From NCBI GenBank assembly GCA_037135095.1, contig JBAXKZ010000032.1:1-14832 (forward strand): a stretch of DNA of 14,832 bases. Reading direction: 5' to 3'. The stretch is from CAIMZW01 sp037135095. Its GTDB lineage: Bacteria > Actinomycetota > Actinomycetes > Nanopelagicales > Nanopelagicaceae. Positions 6,950 through 13,170 of the stretch are shown one piece after another (position 1 is the stretch's first letter; each line of letters opens with the position of its first letter). The notes beneath the pieces are model-generated. The model was not told the DNA's origin, made no database searches, and saw only the letters and a list, made by a program, of their open reading frames with translations. The translations under genes were made by a program, and so were the position numbers.

Positions 6950-7974
6950 TAGATCGACTTACCTGCTGTTAGTGACTTACTGCTTTCTCGAGCGCGGTAG
7001 AAGGTAGGAATCAATTCTTGAGAAGGGGCGCTGCCTGCAATTAAATCTAGGATTAATCGAGCAGATGCTCTACCCATCTCTTCAGGGTCTCTATATACGG
7101 AGGATAATTCCGCAGTTAGCACATCAAACATCGGCCATTCATCCAGTGCAACAAACCCGATGTCTTTACCGGGTTTGATACCTAATTCACGAAGAGCTCG
7201 TAGCGCTCCAGCTGATGCGCCAATTCCACCCGCAATTAGTGCAGTCGGATGATTCTTTGCAGAAAAAAGTTTTTTGGTTTCTTGATAGGCAAACGGTTCG
7301 CCAAATTTCCCCAGGCGTATTAGGTCTTCATCAATCTTAATTTTTGCTTTAGTAAGTGCCTCTTCATAACCCTTAATTCGATTTTTTGTTATGTACACAT
7401 CTCTTCTGCCTGAAAGAAACGCTATCTTCTTAAATCCACTTGCAATCAGATCTGAAGTTGCTTCGTATACGCCAGTTCTGTGATCACAAATCACGGCACT
7501 TGCATCAAGCCCGATCACCTCACGGTCAAGCAGCACGACAGGCGCTCCTAAATCGCTAATAGTTTTTCGCACATAAGGGGCATCTTCGGAAACTAAAGAT
7601 GCAATAACGCCATCGATTCTGCGACGTTTGAAAAGTGCAAAATTTTCAGTTTCGGCTTCAAGCTCCCCATGTGAATTGATCAAAATCATTGAGTATCCGG
7701 ATTTGCGGAGTTCATGCTCAGCGCTTTGTGCCACGATTGAAAAGAGTGGATTTGTGATATCTCGGATCATGAAGCCAATGGTGTTAGTCGCCCCTTTTCG
7801 AAGCGATTGCGCAAGGTGGTCTGGTTCATATTCAAGTTCGGCGACAGCTGCCTCAACTCGAGTGCGCATTTTCTCGGAAACATCCAAATGGCCGGAGAGC
7901 ACTCTCGAGACGCTTGAAATCGCTACGCCAGCTTTCGCTGCGACATCGTGAATGGTGACGCGATTCTTTCCCAC
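6949..7974 (-). CDS. LacI-family transcriptional regulator
   Basis: A 341-residue regulator. Residues 6-28 (VTIHDVAAKAGVAISSVSRV and onward) form the LacI helix-turn-helix, with hinge-helix sequence LAQSLRKG near 54-61. A periplasmic-binding-protein-like effector domain follows (TIGFMIRDITNPLFSIVAQ from about 65 to the end). Such proteins usually repress sugar genes and release DNA on binding a sugar or sugar phosphate. The GTG start has only a weak ribosome site. It is the first gene of a two-gene unit with the MmgE/PrpD gene and is divergent from the dehydratase. The intergenic region holds two candidate operators, implying autoregulation and control of the neighbour. Confidence 0.93.
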   Translation of the reverse strand: MGKNRVTIHDVAAKAGVAISSVSRVLSGHLDVSEKMRTRVEAAVAELEYEPDHLAQSLRKGATNTIGFMIRDITNPLFSIVAQSAEHELRKSGYSMILINSHGELEAETENFALFKRRRIDGVIASLVSEDAPYVRKTISDLGAPVVLLDREVIGLDASAVICDHRTGVYEATSDLIASGFKKIAFLSGRRDVYITKNRIKGYEEALTKAKIKIDEDLIRLGKFGEPFAYQETKKLFSAKNHPTALIAGGIGASAGALRALRELGIKPGKDIGFVALDEWPMFDVLTAELSSVYRDPEEMGRASARLILDLIAGSAPSQELIPTFYRARESSKSLTAGKSI

Positions 7975-8001
7975 AGTTGGTGAGATTAGTCCTACAACGG
8001 A

Positions 8002-8007
8002 GTTATA
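8002..8007 (-). promoter_or_regulatory. Candidate -10 element of the lacI-prpD unit
   Basis: TATAAC on the minus strand would give a start about 20 nt upstream of the GTG. The -35 region 17-18 nt upstream is an A-run from the inverted repeat at 8018-8034 and matches the consensus poorly. The dyad would therefore lie across the spacer and -35 region. Confidence 0.3.
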
Positions 8008-8017
8008 AGAACGGAAA

Positions 8018-8034
8018 CTGGAAATTTTTTCCAG
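8018..8034. promoter_or_regulatory. Candidate LacI-type operator A, upstream of lacI
   Basis: CTGGAAATTTTTTCCAG has perfect 7-bp arms (CTGGAAA/TTTCCAG) around 3 nt. Its outer half-sites CTGGAA and TTCCAG match those of operators B and C, but with 5 nt instead of 4 between them. It sits between the lacI start and the dehydratase promoter, consistent with autoregulation by the divergent LacI protein. Confidence 0.5.
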
Positions 8035-8054
8035 AAAGTTGTTTTGAGCACATA

Positions 8055-8082
8055 TTGACAGGGAGATTACATCGCCTAGACT
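8055..8082 (+). promoter_or_regulatory. Promoter of the dehydratase gene
   Basis: A consensus TTGACA (8055-8060) is followed after 16 nt by TAGACT (8077-8082). The predicted start is near 8088-8090, inside operator B, giving a leader of about 35 nt with a strong ribosome site. Confidence 0.65.
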
Positions 8083-8098
8083 TAGGAATCGTTTCCAG
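8083..8098. promoter_or_regulatory. Candidate LacI-type operator B, at the dehydratase transcription start
   Basis: TAGGAATCGTTTCCAG is a near-palindrome with a central CG step, the form typical of LacI/CcpA-class operators. It begins directly after the -10 and covers the predicted start, a classic repression position. It matches operator C (10495-10510) at 12 of 16 positions. Confidence 0.6.
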
Positions 8099-8111
8099 TA
8101 TTTCAGAGCCC

Positions 8112-8117
8112 AGGAGG
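8112..8117 (+). promoter_or_regulatory. Shine-Dalgarno that favours the GTG start of the dehydratase
   Basis: AGGAGG ends one base before an ATG at 8119 but seven bases before the in-frame GTG at 8125. One-base spacing is too short for initiation while seven is ideal, so GTG 8125 is the likelier start. Confidence 0.7.
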
Positions 8118-8124
8118 CATGAGC

Positions 8125-9249
8125 GTGGATTTAACTATTACTCGGATAGAGACCGAATCCGTGCGCGTTCCGCTTGAGACTGTTTATCGCGGTAGCCACT
8201 ACAAAATGACGCATCGCTCCACGACTATTACTCGGATATTTACAAAATCCGGCTTGATGGGAGAAGCCTACGCTGGCGATGAGGATGCCGGATTGCTTGA
8301 GATCGATGCGATCATCCATGATGAATTAGCTCCAAAAATTTTGGGTCAAGACGCATCCGCAATTGAGCTCATTTGGGAGCTATGCCGGCCTGCGACATGG
8401 GACATTTTGCGTGATCGTCGACTCGGACTGGTAGCAACGGCATCAATAGATGTAACGCTGTGGGATTTACTTGGAAAGGCGTATAACGCCCCTCTCTGGA
8501 AGCTTTGGGGTGGATACCGCTCTAAGGTGCCAGTAATAACCATTGGCGGTTATTACGGTAGTGATATGTCCATTGAAGAAGAAGTTGAATATCTTCTAAA
8601 GGAGCAATTCGCTGGAATGAAATTTAAGATCGGCGGCCTAGAACCCGAAGAGGATGCCAAACGTTTCAAGCGGGCGCGAAAAGTTGGTGGTGATAACTTT
8701 CGGATTGCCGTCGATGCGAATCAGGGTTACACAGTTCCACAAGCAATCAAGTTTTCCCACTTGGTCGCGGATGATAATTTGTTGTGGTTCGAAGAGCCAT
8801 GTATTTGGCAGAACGATAAAAAAGCTATGCGCGATGTTCGCTATGTCGGTAACGTTGCGGTGACTGCGGGACAGACTGAATTTTCTGCTGCAGGATGTCG
8901 CGATCTCATGGAAACGGGATCTATCGATTATTGCAATTTCGATTCTTCGTGGTCGGGGGGCCCAACAGAATGGCGACGCGTCGCCGGCATGGCTACCGTT
9001 TTCGATGTAAAGATGGCACACCATGAAGAACCTCAAGTTGCTTCGCACCTTCTGGCATCAATTCCACACGGAACGTATCTTGAATTCTTTCATCCTAAGC
9101 GCGACCCAATTTGGCACAACATGATTGCCAATCGTCCAGCCTTGAAGGATGGTCATATGCAACTTAACGACCGGCCGGGCTTGGGTTGGGATCTTGATCG
9201 TGATTACATCGAAAAATATCGAATATCAGAACGAGTTTCTGAACTCTAA
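8125..9249 (+). CDS. Mandelate racemase/muconate lactonizing-type enzyme, probable acid-sugar dehydratase
   Basis: A 374-residue enolase-superfamily protein (from GTG 8125; 376 from ATG 8119). The full mandelate-racemase residue set is present: K166-x-K168 (MKFKIGG), metal ligands D197 (VDANQGY), E223 (WFEEP) and E252 (GQTEF), D273 paired with H299 or H300 (KMAHHEEPQ), and E320 (TYLEFF). Superfamily members with a Lys and a His general base dehydrate sugar acids such as rhamnonate, fuconate or galactarate to 2-keto-3-deoxy acids, or racemise. Neighbouring sugar genes favour a sugar-acid dehydratase; the exact substrate is open. It is divergent from lacI, with its own consensus promoter and an operator. 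A 15-bp direct repeat lies near the 5' end. Confidence 0.87.
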   Translation: MDLTITRIETESVRVPLETVYRGSHYKMTHRSTTITRIFTKSGLMGEAYAGDEDAGLLEIDAIIHDELAPKILGQDASAIELIWELCRPATWDILRDRRLGLVATASIDVTLWDLLGKAYNAPLWKLWGGYRSKVPVITIGGYYGSDMSIEEEVEYLLKEQFAGMKFKIGGLEPEEDAKRFKRARKVGGDNFRIAVDANQGYTVPQAIKFSHLVADDNLLWFEEPCIWQNDKKAMRDVRYVGNVAVTAGQTEFSAAGCRDLMETGSIDYCNFDSSWSGGPTEWRRVAGMATVFDVKMAHHEEPQVASHLLASIPHGTYLEFFHPKRDPIWHNMIANRPALKDGHMQLNDRPGLGWDLDRDYIEKYRISERVSEL

Positions 9250-9258
9250 ATATTCTCG

Positions 9259-10401
9259 CTATCCAAGTAATTGCTTGATTAAAGCACCTTGGCTTAGGGC
9301 AAAACGCTCTCCCATTAAGCGATAGCCATCTGCGCTCGGATGAAGTTGGTCGGGCATCATGTGTGTATCTTCCGCGCCAAAGAGCTCCAAGCCATTTAAG
9401 TAGTAGAGGTTTTTATCCTGCCGTCTTTCTACGATCATCTCAAGCAGTGTTCTAATTCGAGGCAAGTTAAGTGCTCCGTGCCCTAAATCGTGAGAGCGCG
9501 GCTCCGAGTAAAGTCCATCGGGTCCAATCAAAGTCGGTCCGGGATTAACTTCATGAAACGGGCAACAAATGGGGGAGATCACCATGATCGGAGTTGTTGG
9601 TTTCTTTTCGCGAATAATGTCGAGAAAATTGTGAACAGCCGGTACGAAACTTCTTTCTCGCATCGAGTCGGCATTTACGATATTAATTCCGAGCTTTAAG
9701 GAAATTAAATCAGCTTCTTCTGAGGCGATTGTCCGAGCAACAAATCCGTCCAGATGACATTCTCCAGCCAGGCCAAGATTTCTAATATTAAGTTCTAGTA
9801 AACCAGCTGCTCGAACATTCCAAACATTCATCGGGCGTTGCGCCTCAACACAATGGCTGATGGAGCTTCCGTAATGAATCCATTTCTTGCGATGATCCGC
9901 TGACGGCGGAAAGAGCTCTTCCTCGCTCTCGAGAGCGAGAATTTCGACCTTTCCCGAGGTTGGAAGCCAAATTTCAACCTCCTTCATCTCATCACCCAGA
10001 TCGATAAATGAAATATTTTCGGATTCTCCGCGAATGAATTCTTCGTTGGTTACGGCAGGGCCATCCATCGTTAGGCGAACTACACCGCCCTTTAAAGTTT
10101 GCGCCGTCGAGTGCTCTTGCCCATTAATCAATAGGTCAAAACCGGCTGGCCCAGCCTCCTCAGCGAGGTCTTTAATAGTCAGCCGGAAGACGTGTACCTT
10201 TAGGGTTAGAGATTTGGATTTGGTCGCAAAACGAAGTCGAACTCCAGATGGGAACGAAGCCCAACGCCCGATATCACCTTTGGCGAATTGGGCTTCGGTC
10301 CAAGCCGGCAGGCGAGAGAAGCTCGTCCAGCCTTCGGCCGATTGGAGAATTTGCTCAGCATTGACGATCTCAATCGGCGACCCGATCAGCGTGGTTTCCA
10401 T
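9259..10401 (-). CDS. SsfX3-like SGNH/GDSL esterase
   Basis: A 380-residue protein with an N-terminal beta-rich domain (about 1-165) and a C-terminal SGNH hydrolase domain. SGNH blocks are WIHYGSSISHC (nucleophile probably S180), NLGLAGECHLDG (oxyanion G213), LISLKLGIN (N240) and DQLHPSADGYRLMGERF (D351, H354). The two-domain layout and these blocks resemble the SsfX3 GDSL family. Such enzymes transfer or hydrolyse acyl groups on sugars and polyketides. No signal peptide is visible, so it should act in the cytoplasm on an imported substrate. It converges on the dehydratase with 9 bp between stops and diverges from the transporter operon, suggesting deacylation of the imported sugar; this role is inferred. 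Confidence 0.85.
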   Translation of the reverse strand: METTLIGSPIEIVNAEQILQSAEGWTSFSRLPAWTEAQFAKGDIGRWASFPSGVRLRFATKSKSLTLKVHVFRLTIKDLAEEAGPAGFDLLINGQEHSTAQTLKGGVVRLTMDGPAVTNEEFIRGESENISFIDLGDEMKEVEIWLPTSGKVEILALESEEELFPPSADHRKKWIHYGSSISHCVEAQRPMNVWNVRAAGLLELNIRNLGLAGECHLDGFVARTIASEEADLISLKLGINIVNADSMRERSFVPAVHNFLDIIREKKPTTPIMVISPICCPFHEVNPGPTLIGPDGLYSEPRSHDLGHGALNLPRIRTLLEMIVERRQDKNLYYLNGLELFGAEDTHMMPDQLHPSADGYRLMGERFALSQGALIKQLLG

Positions 10402-10407
10402 TCGGCA

Positions 10408-10413
10408 ATTATC
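10408..10413 (-). promoter_or_regulatory. Possible -10 for a leaderless esterase transcript
   Basis: GATAAT on the minus strand ends 7 nt before the A of the esterase ATG, so transcription could start at or next to the start codon. No good -35 was found, although the upstream DNA (10418-10450) is very AT-rich. An alternative -10 is TATAAC at 10418-10423, and only a weak ribosome site is visible. Confidence 0.25.
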
Positions 10414-10476
10414 TCTAGTTATATCTGTTCAATTTATAACAATTAATTTATCTGGTTCGCTTTAGGGCGCCTGCTA

Positions 10477-10505
10477 TTGACACTCCCTCCTGCGCAGGAA
10501 AGGAT
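10477..10505 (+). promoter_or_regulatory. Predicted promoter of the sugar transporter operon
   Basis: A consensus TTGACA (10477-10482) is followed 17 nt later by a poor -10, AAGGAT (10500-10505). The transcript would have a leader of about 80 nt. A 12-bp perfect palindrome TCCTGCGCAGGA (10488-10499) fills the spacer and operator C covers the -10, so the element appears tightly regulated. Confidence 0.45.
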
Positions 10506-10510
10506 TCCAG
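10495..10510. promoter_or_regulatory. Candidate LacI-type operator C, over the transporter -10
   Basis: CAGGAAAGGATTCCAG shares GGAA-N4-TTCCAG with operator B and matches it at 12 of 16 positions. It overlaps the predicted -10 and start region of the transporter promoter. It partly overlaps the palindrome at 10488-10499, so two regulators may compete here. Confidence 0.55.
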
Positions 10511-10528
10511 CAACGGCAACACAGGTGC

Positions 10529-10546
10529 CTGAGGAATTGGCCTCAG
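10529..10546 (+). promoter_or_regulatory. Hairpin in the transporter leader
   Basis: CTGAGG (10529-10534) and CCTCAG (10541-10546) form a 6-bp stem with a 6-nt loop. It lies within the predicted leader, about 45 nt before the substrate-binding protein start. No U-tract follows, so it is not a standard terminator; it could be an operator or an RNA-stability element. Confidence 0.3.
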
Positions 10547-10591
10547 CTCGCCTTGCCCAATTATGAATGTTATGAAAGGTCTCGGTGAAGA

Positions 10592-11611
10592 ATGAAAGCT
10601 CTTTCTAAATTTCGCGCCGGTGCTATCGCTACTGTAGCTATCGCTGCACTTATCGGTACATCAGTTCTTCCTGCAAACGCTGGTCAAGTTGCCTTCCGTA
10701 AGGCAGTTGCCGGTAGTGGTAAGGGAATAACAATTGGTCTGATCGGTCTCGCAGATTCAATTGGATTCGGAAAAGATGTCCATGATTCAGTTGCTCGCGA
10801 AGCTAAAGCAGCAGGTGCAAAACTTGTATTCTGCGATTCCAAGCTCGACGCTGCAACTGCCCTTAACTGTGCAAAGACATTCAAGCTAAAGCATGTTCAG
10901 GGTTATTTGAACTTCAACCCAGTTTCATCTGCAGCTCCTGCAATCTGTAAGGCTGGACCTAACGTTCCTGTTATCTCAATCGATATCGAACAAGATCCTT
11001 GCCAGACTGCATTCATGGGCGCAGACAATAGCTACGCTGGCCAGGTCTCGGGCATCGCCCTAGGCAAGTACTTCAAGGCAAACTTCGATTGTAAATTCGA
11101 TGCATTTATCTCACTTGAAGATTATGGTGTCGGACTTGTAAACGAAGCTCGTATGGGTGGATATCGCACAGGCTTTGAAAGCATTTGCGGTGCTGGTTCC
11201 ATCGGTGACAAGCTCGTCAAGATTGACGCTGGACGTCTAGAGCCTGCTCTAGCAAAAATGAAGGATGCGCTTACTACGCTTCCTAATGCTCATCACGTAG
11301 TAGTTGTTGCAATTAACGACGAAGGTATCCAAGGTGCATTCTCAGCAGCTAAGGCTGTTGGTCGCGCTGGCGATATCTATGCTGCTGGTCAAGGCGCAGG
11401 CGCTTCAGCTTGGTGCGATATTAAGAACACACCAAACTGGATTGCAGATACTGCTTACTTCCCAGAGCGTTACGGCGAAATCGGAGTTCCTTACCTACTT
11501 GACCTGATTAAGGGCAAGAAGGTTCCATTCCAGCTAAAAATCAAGCATGTTGCAATCAACGCAGGAAACCTCTTCACCGTATTCCCTGCAGCGAAGGCAA
11601 AGTGCGCATAA
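10592..11611 (+). CDS. RbsB-type sugar ABC transporter substrate-binding protein
   Basis: A 339-residue exported protein. Residues 1-30 form a signal peptide: K2/K6/R8, hydrophobic core AIATVAIAALIGTSVL, cleavage motif PANA before G31. No lipobox cysteine is present. The mature part has the type I periplasmic-binding-protein fold of the ribose/galactose family (ITIGLIGLADSIGFGKDVHD near 46-65, VISIDIEQD 127-135, GADNSYAGQ 143-151). Eight cysteines (81, 93, 119, 137, 167, 199, 275, 338) are unusual for this family and may form disulfides. It binds the transport substrate outside the membrane. It is first in the operon, and 55 nt separate it from the ATPase. A GGTGA-like ribosome site and a mini-ORF precede the ATG. 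Confidence 0.92.
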   Translation: MKALSKFRAGAIATVAIAALIGTSVLPANAGQVAFRKAVAGSGKGITIGLIGLADSIGFGKDVHDSVAREAKAAGAKLVFCDSKLDAATALNCAKTFKLKHVQGYLNFNPVSSAAPAICKAGPNVPVISIDIEQDPCQTAFMGADNSYAGQVSGIALGKYFKANFDCKFDAFISLEDYGVGLVNEARMGGYRTGFESICGAGSIGDKLVKIDAGRLEPALAKMKDALTTLPNAHHVVVVAINDEGIQGAFSAAKAVGRAGDIYAAGQGAGASAWCDIKNTPNWIADTAYFPERYGEIGVPYLLDLIKGKKVPFQLKIKHVAINAGNLFTVFPAAKAKCA

Positions 11612-11666
11612 CGCGTTAAAGTAAGTAAATTAGTAAAAAGCGACTACGCGTATGAAAGGTTTTTAA
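11612..11666 (+). promoter_or_regulatory. Intercistronic spacer between binding protein and ATPase
   Basis: Overlapping the stop codon is a perfect 10-bp palindrome TAACGCGTTA (11609-11618), and a second ACGCGT lies at 11646-11651. AAAGG at 11655-11659 gives the ATPase a ribosome site at 7 nt. The spacer is longer than the other gaps in the operon, which would suit mRNA processing that keeps binding-protein expression higher. No terminator is visible. Confidence 0.3.
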
Positions 11667-13157
11667 ATGTCGAGCAAGACGGAGTTAATTCGTTTAGAAG
11701 GCATTAAAAAGTCTTATAACAGTGTAGAAGTTCTTCACGGAGTGGATTTAACTGTGAACGCCGGAGAAGTCATTGCACTTCTCGGGGAAAACGGAGCAGG
11801 TAAATCCACTCTGGTGAAGATTCTCGCCGGAGATATCAGCCCAACTGAGGGCGTAATAAGAATTAACGGATCTGAACTATCCGAGTTAGATGTATACCAA
11901 GCTCGAAATCTTGGAATACGAATGATTTTTCAAGAACTAAATGATGCGCCAACTCTCAGTGTGGCGGAGAACATTTTTCTTGGACAATGGCCAACCTCTG
12001 GCAAAAAGATTGCTTGGAAAGAGCTAAGGAGCAAGGCTAAAGAAGTATTGGATCGCCTTGAAGTTAACATTCCCCTTGATGTAGAAGCAGGATCATTGCG
12101 AGTCGGCGAACGTCAACTCCTTGAGATCGCTCGAGCGTTAATTCAAAATGCAAAGATATTGGTCTTAGATGAGCCCACAGCAGCTCTCTCGAATATCGAG
12201 GTTGAGCGCTTGTTCAAAGTAATGGATCAATTAAAAGCGCAGGACGTGGGCATGGTGTACATCACCCATCGCCTAGATGAAGTTGTTCGAGTTGCGGATC
12301 GTGTTCAGGTACTCCGAGATGGCGATTCTGTTTTAGTCGAAGATGCAAGTTCAGTAAGCCGTGATTCCATGGTAACCGCCATGTTAGGACACACAGCCTC
12401 AGAAAACGTAAGGCCGGTTTCTAGCCGAGGCGGCGAAGTAGCTCTAGAAATTAAGGATCTTTCAGACGGTACCGTCTTCAATAATATTGATTTTTCAGTA
12501 CATCAGGGCGAAGTTCTATGCTTATTTGGAAAAATTGGCTCCGGAACCTCGGAAATTCTGGAATGTATATTCGGCCTCAGAAAAATAGCTTCTGGTTCTG
12601 TGGAGGTATATAAAGAGGGATTCACCCCTAAGTCACCGCAGGATTCCACTGCTAAGCACATCGGCTATCTACCGGCAGATAGGCAGCGACTTGGATCGTT
12701 TGCTATCAGATCAGTAGCTGAAAATCTCTCTGTTAGTTCCTGGCCCCGTATGGCCAGATTCGGTTTTCTCAAGAAAGCCGATGAAGAAGCAGCTTTCGCC
12801 ACATGGCAGCAAGCTTTAAATATAAGCGCACGTCGCGGCCCCAGCCAGGAGATTGCAACGCTCTCTGGTGGAAATCAGCAGAAAGTACTGCTGGGTCGTT
12901 GGTTCGAAGCGCAAGTAAATATTCTGTTGCTCGTCGAACCAACCAGAGGCGTGGACGTTGGTGCCCGAAGAGATATTTACGAAATCATCCGCAAGCAAGC
13001 CGCCGAGAGCAATATGGCGGTTGTGGTTGCTACCTCTGATTACGAAGAAGTAGTTCTATTAGCTGACAGGGCCTTAGTGATCTCTCGAGGAGCGATTTCG
13101 GCGGAATTCAGCGATGATTTGATTCAAGCAAATAAACTCATAGCAGCATCCAGTTAG
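11667..13157 (+). CDS. RbsA/MglA-type sugar ABC transporter ATP-binding protein, two NBDs
   Basis: A 496-residue protein with two fused nucleotide-binding domains, the normal length and layout of the ribose/galactose/xylose class. Domain 1 is complete: Walker A GENGAGKST (40-48), signature LRVGERQ (144-150), Walker B ILVLDEPTAALS (164-175) and switch H201. Domain 2 keeps LSGGNQQK (399-406) and E424, but its Walker A is GKIGSGTSE (288-296), with Thr instead of Lys, and its Walker B reads LLLVEPTRGVD, with Val423 instead of Asp. A weakened second Walker A is usual in this class; loss of the Walker B Asp is not. It energises uptake from the cytoplasmic side with the permease 13 nt downstream. 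Confidence 0.93.
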   Translation: MSSKTELIRLEGIKKSYNSVEVLHGVDLTVNAGEVIALLGENGAGKSTLVKILAGDISPTEGVIRINGSELSELDVYQARNLGIRMIFQELNDAPTLSVAENIFLGQWPTSGKKIAWKELRSKAKEVLDRLEVNIPLDVEAGSLRVGERQLLEIARALIQNAKILVLDEPTAALSNIEVERLFKVMDQLKAQDVGMVYITHRLDEVVRVADRVQVLRDGDSVLVEDASSVSRDSMVTAMLGHTASENVRPVSSRGGEVALEIKDLSDGTVFNNIDFSVHQGEVLCLFGKIGSGTSEILECIFGLRKIASGSVEVYKEGFTPKSPQDSTAKHIGYLPADRQRLGSFAIRSVAENLSVSSWPRMARFGFLKKADEEAAFATWQQALNISARRGPSQEIATLSGGNQQKVLLGRWFEAQVNILLLVEPTRGVDVGARRDIYEIIRKQAAESNMAVVVATSDYEEVVLLADRALVISRGAISAEFSDDLIQANKLIAASS

Positions 13158-13170
13158 GAGCAAGCGAATA

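Noticed and set aside
4697..10460. Shared 8-mer TGGTTCGC in two intergenic regions (4697-4704 and 10453-10460), considered as a common operator.
   Set aside because: It is short, not palindromic, has unrelated flanks and is missing from the lacI-dehydratase region; a match of this length is expected by chance in regions of this size.
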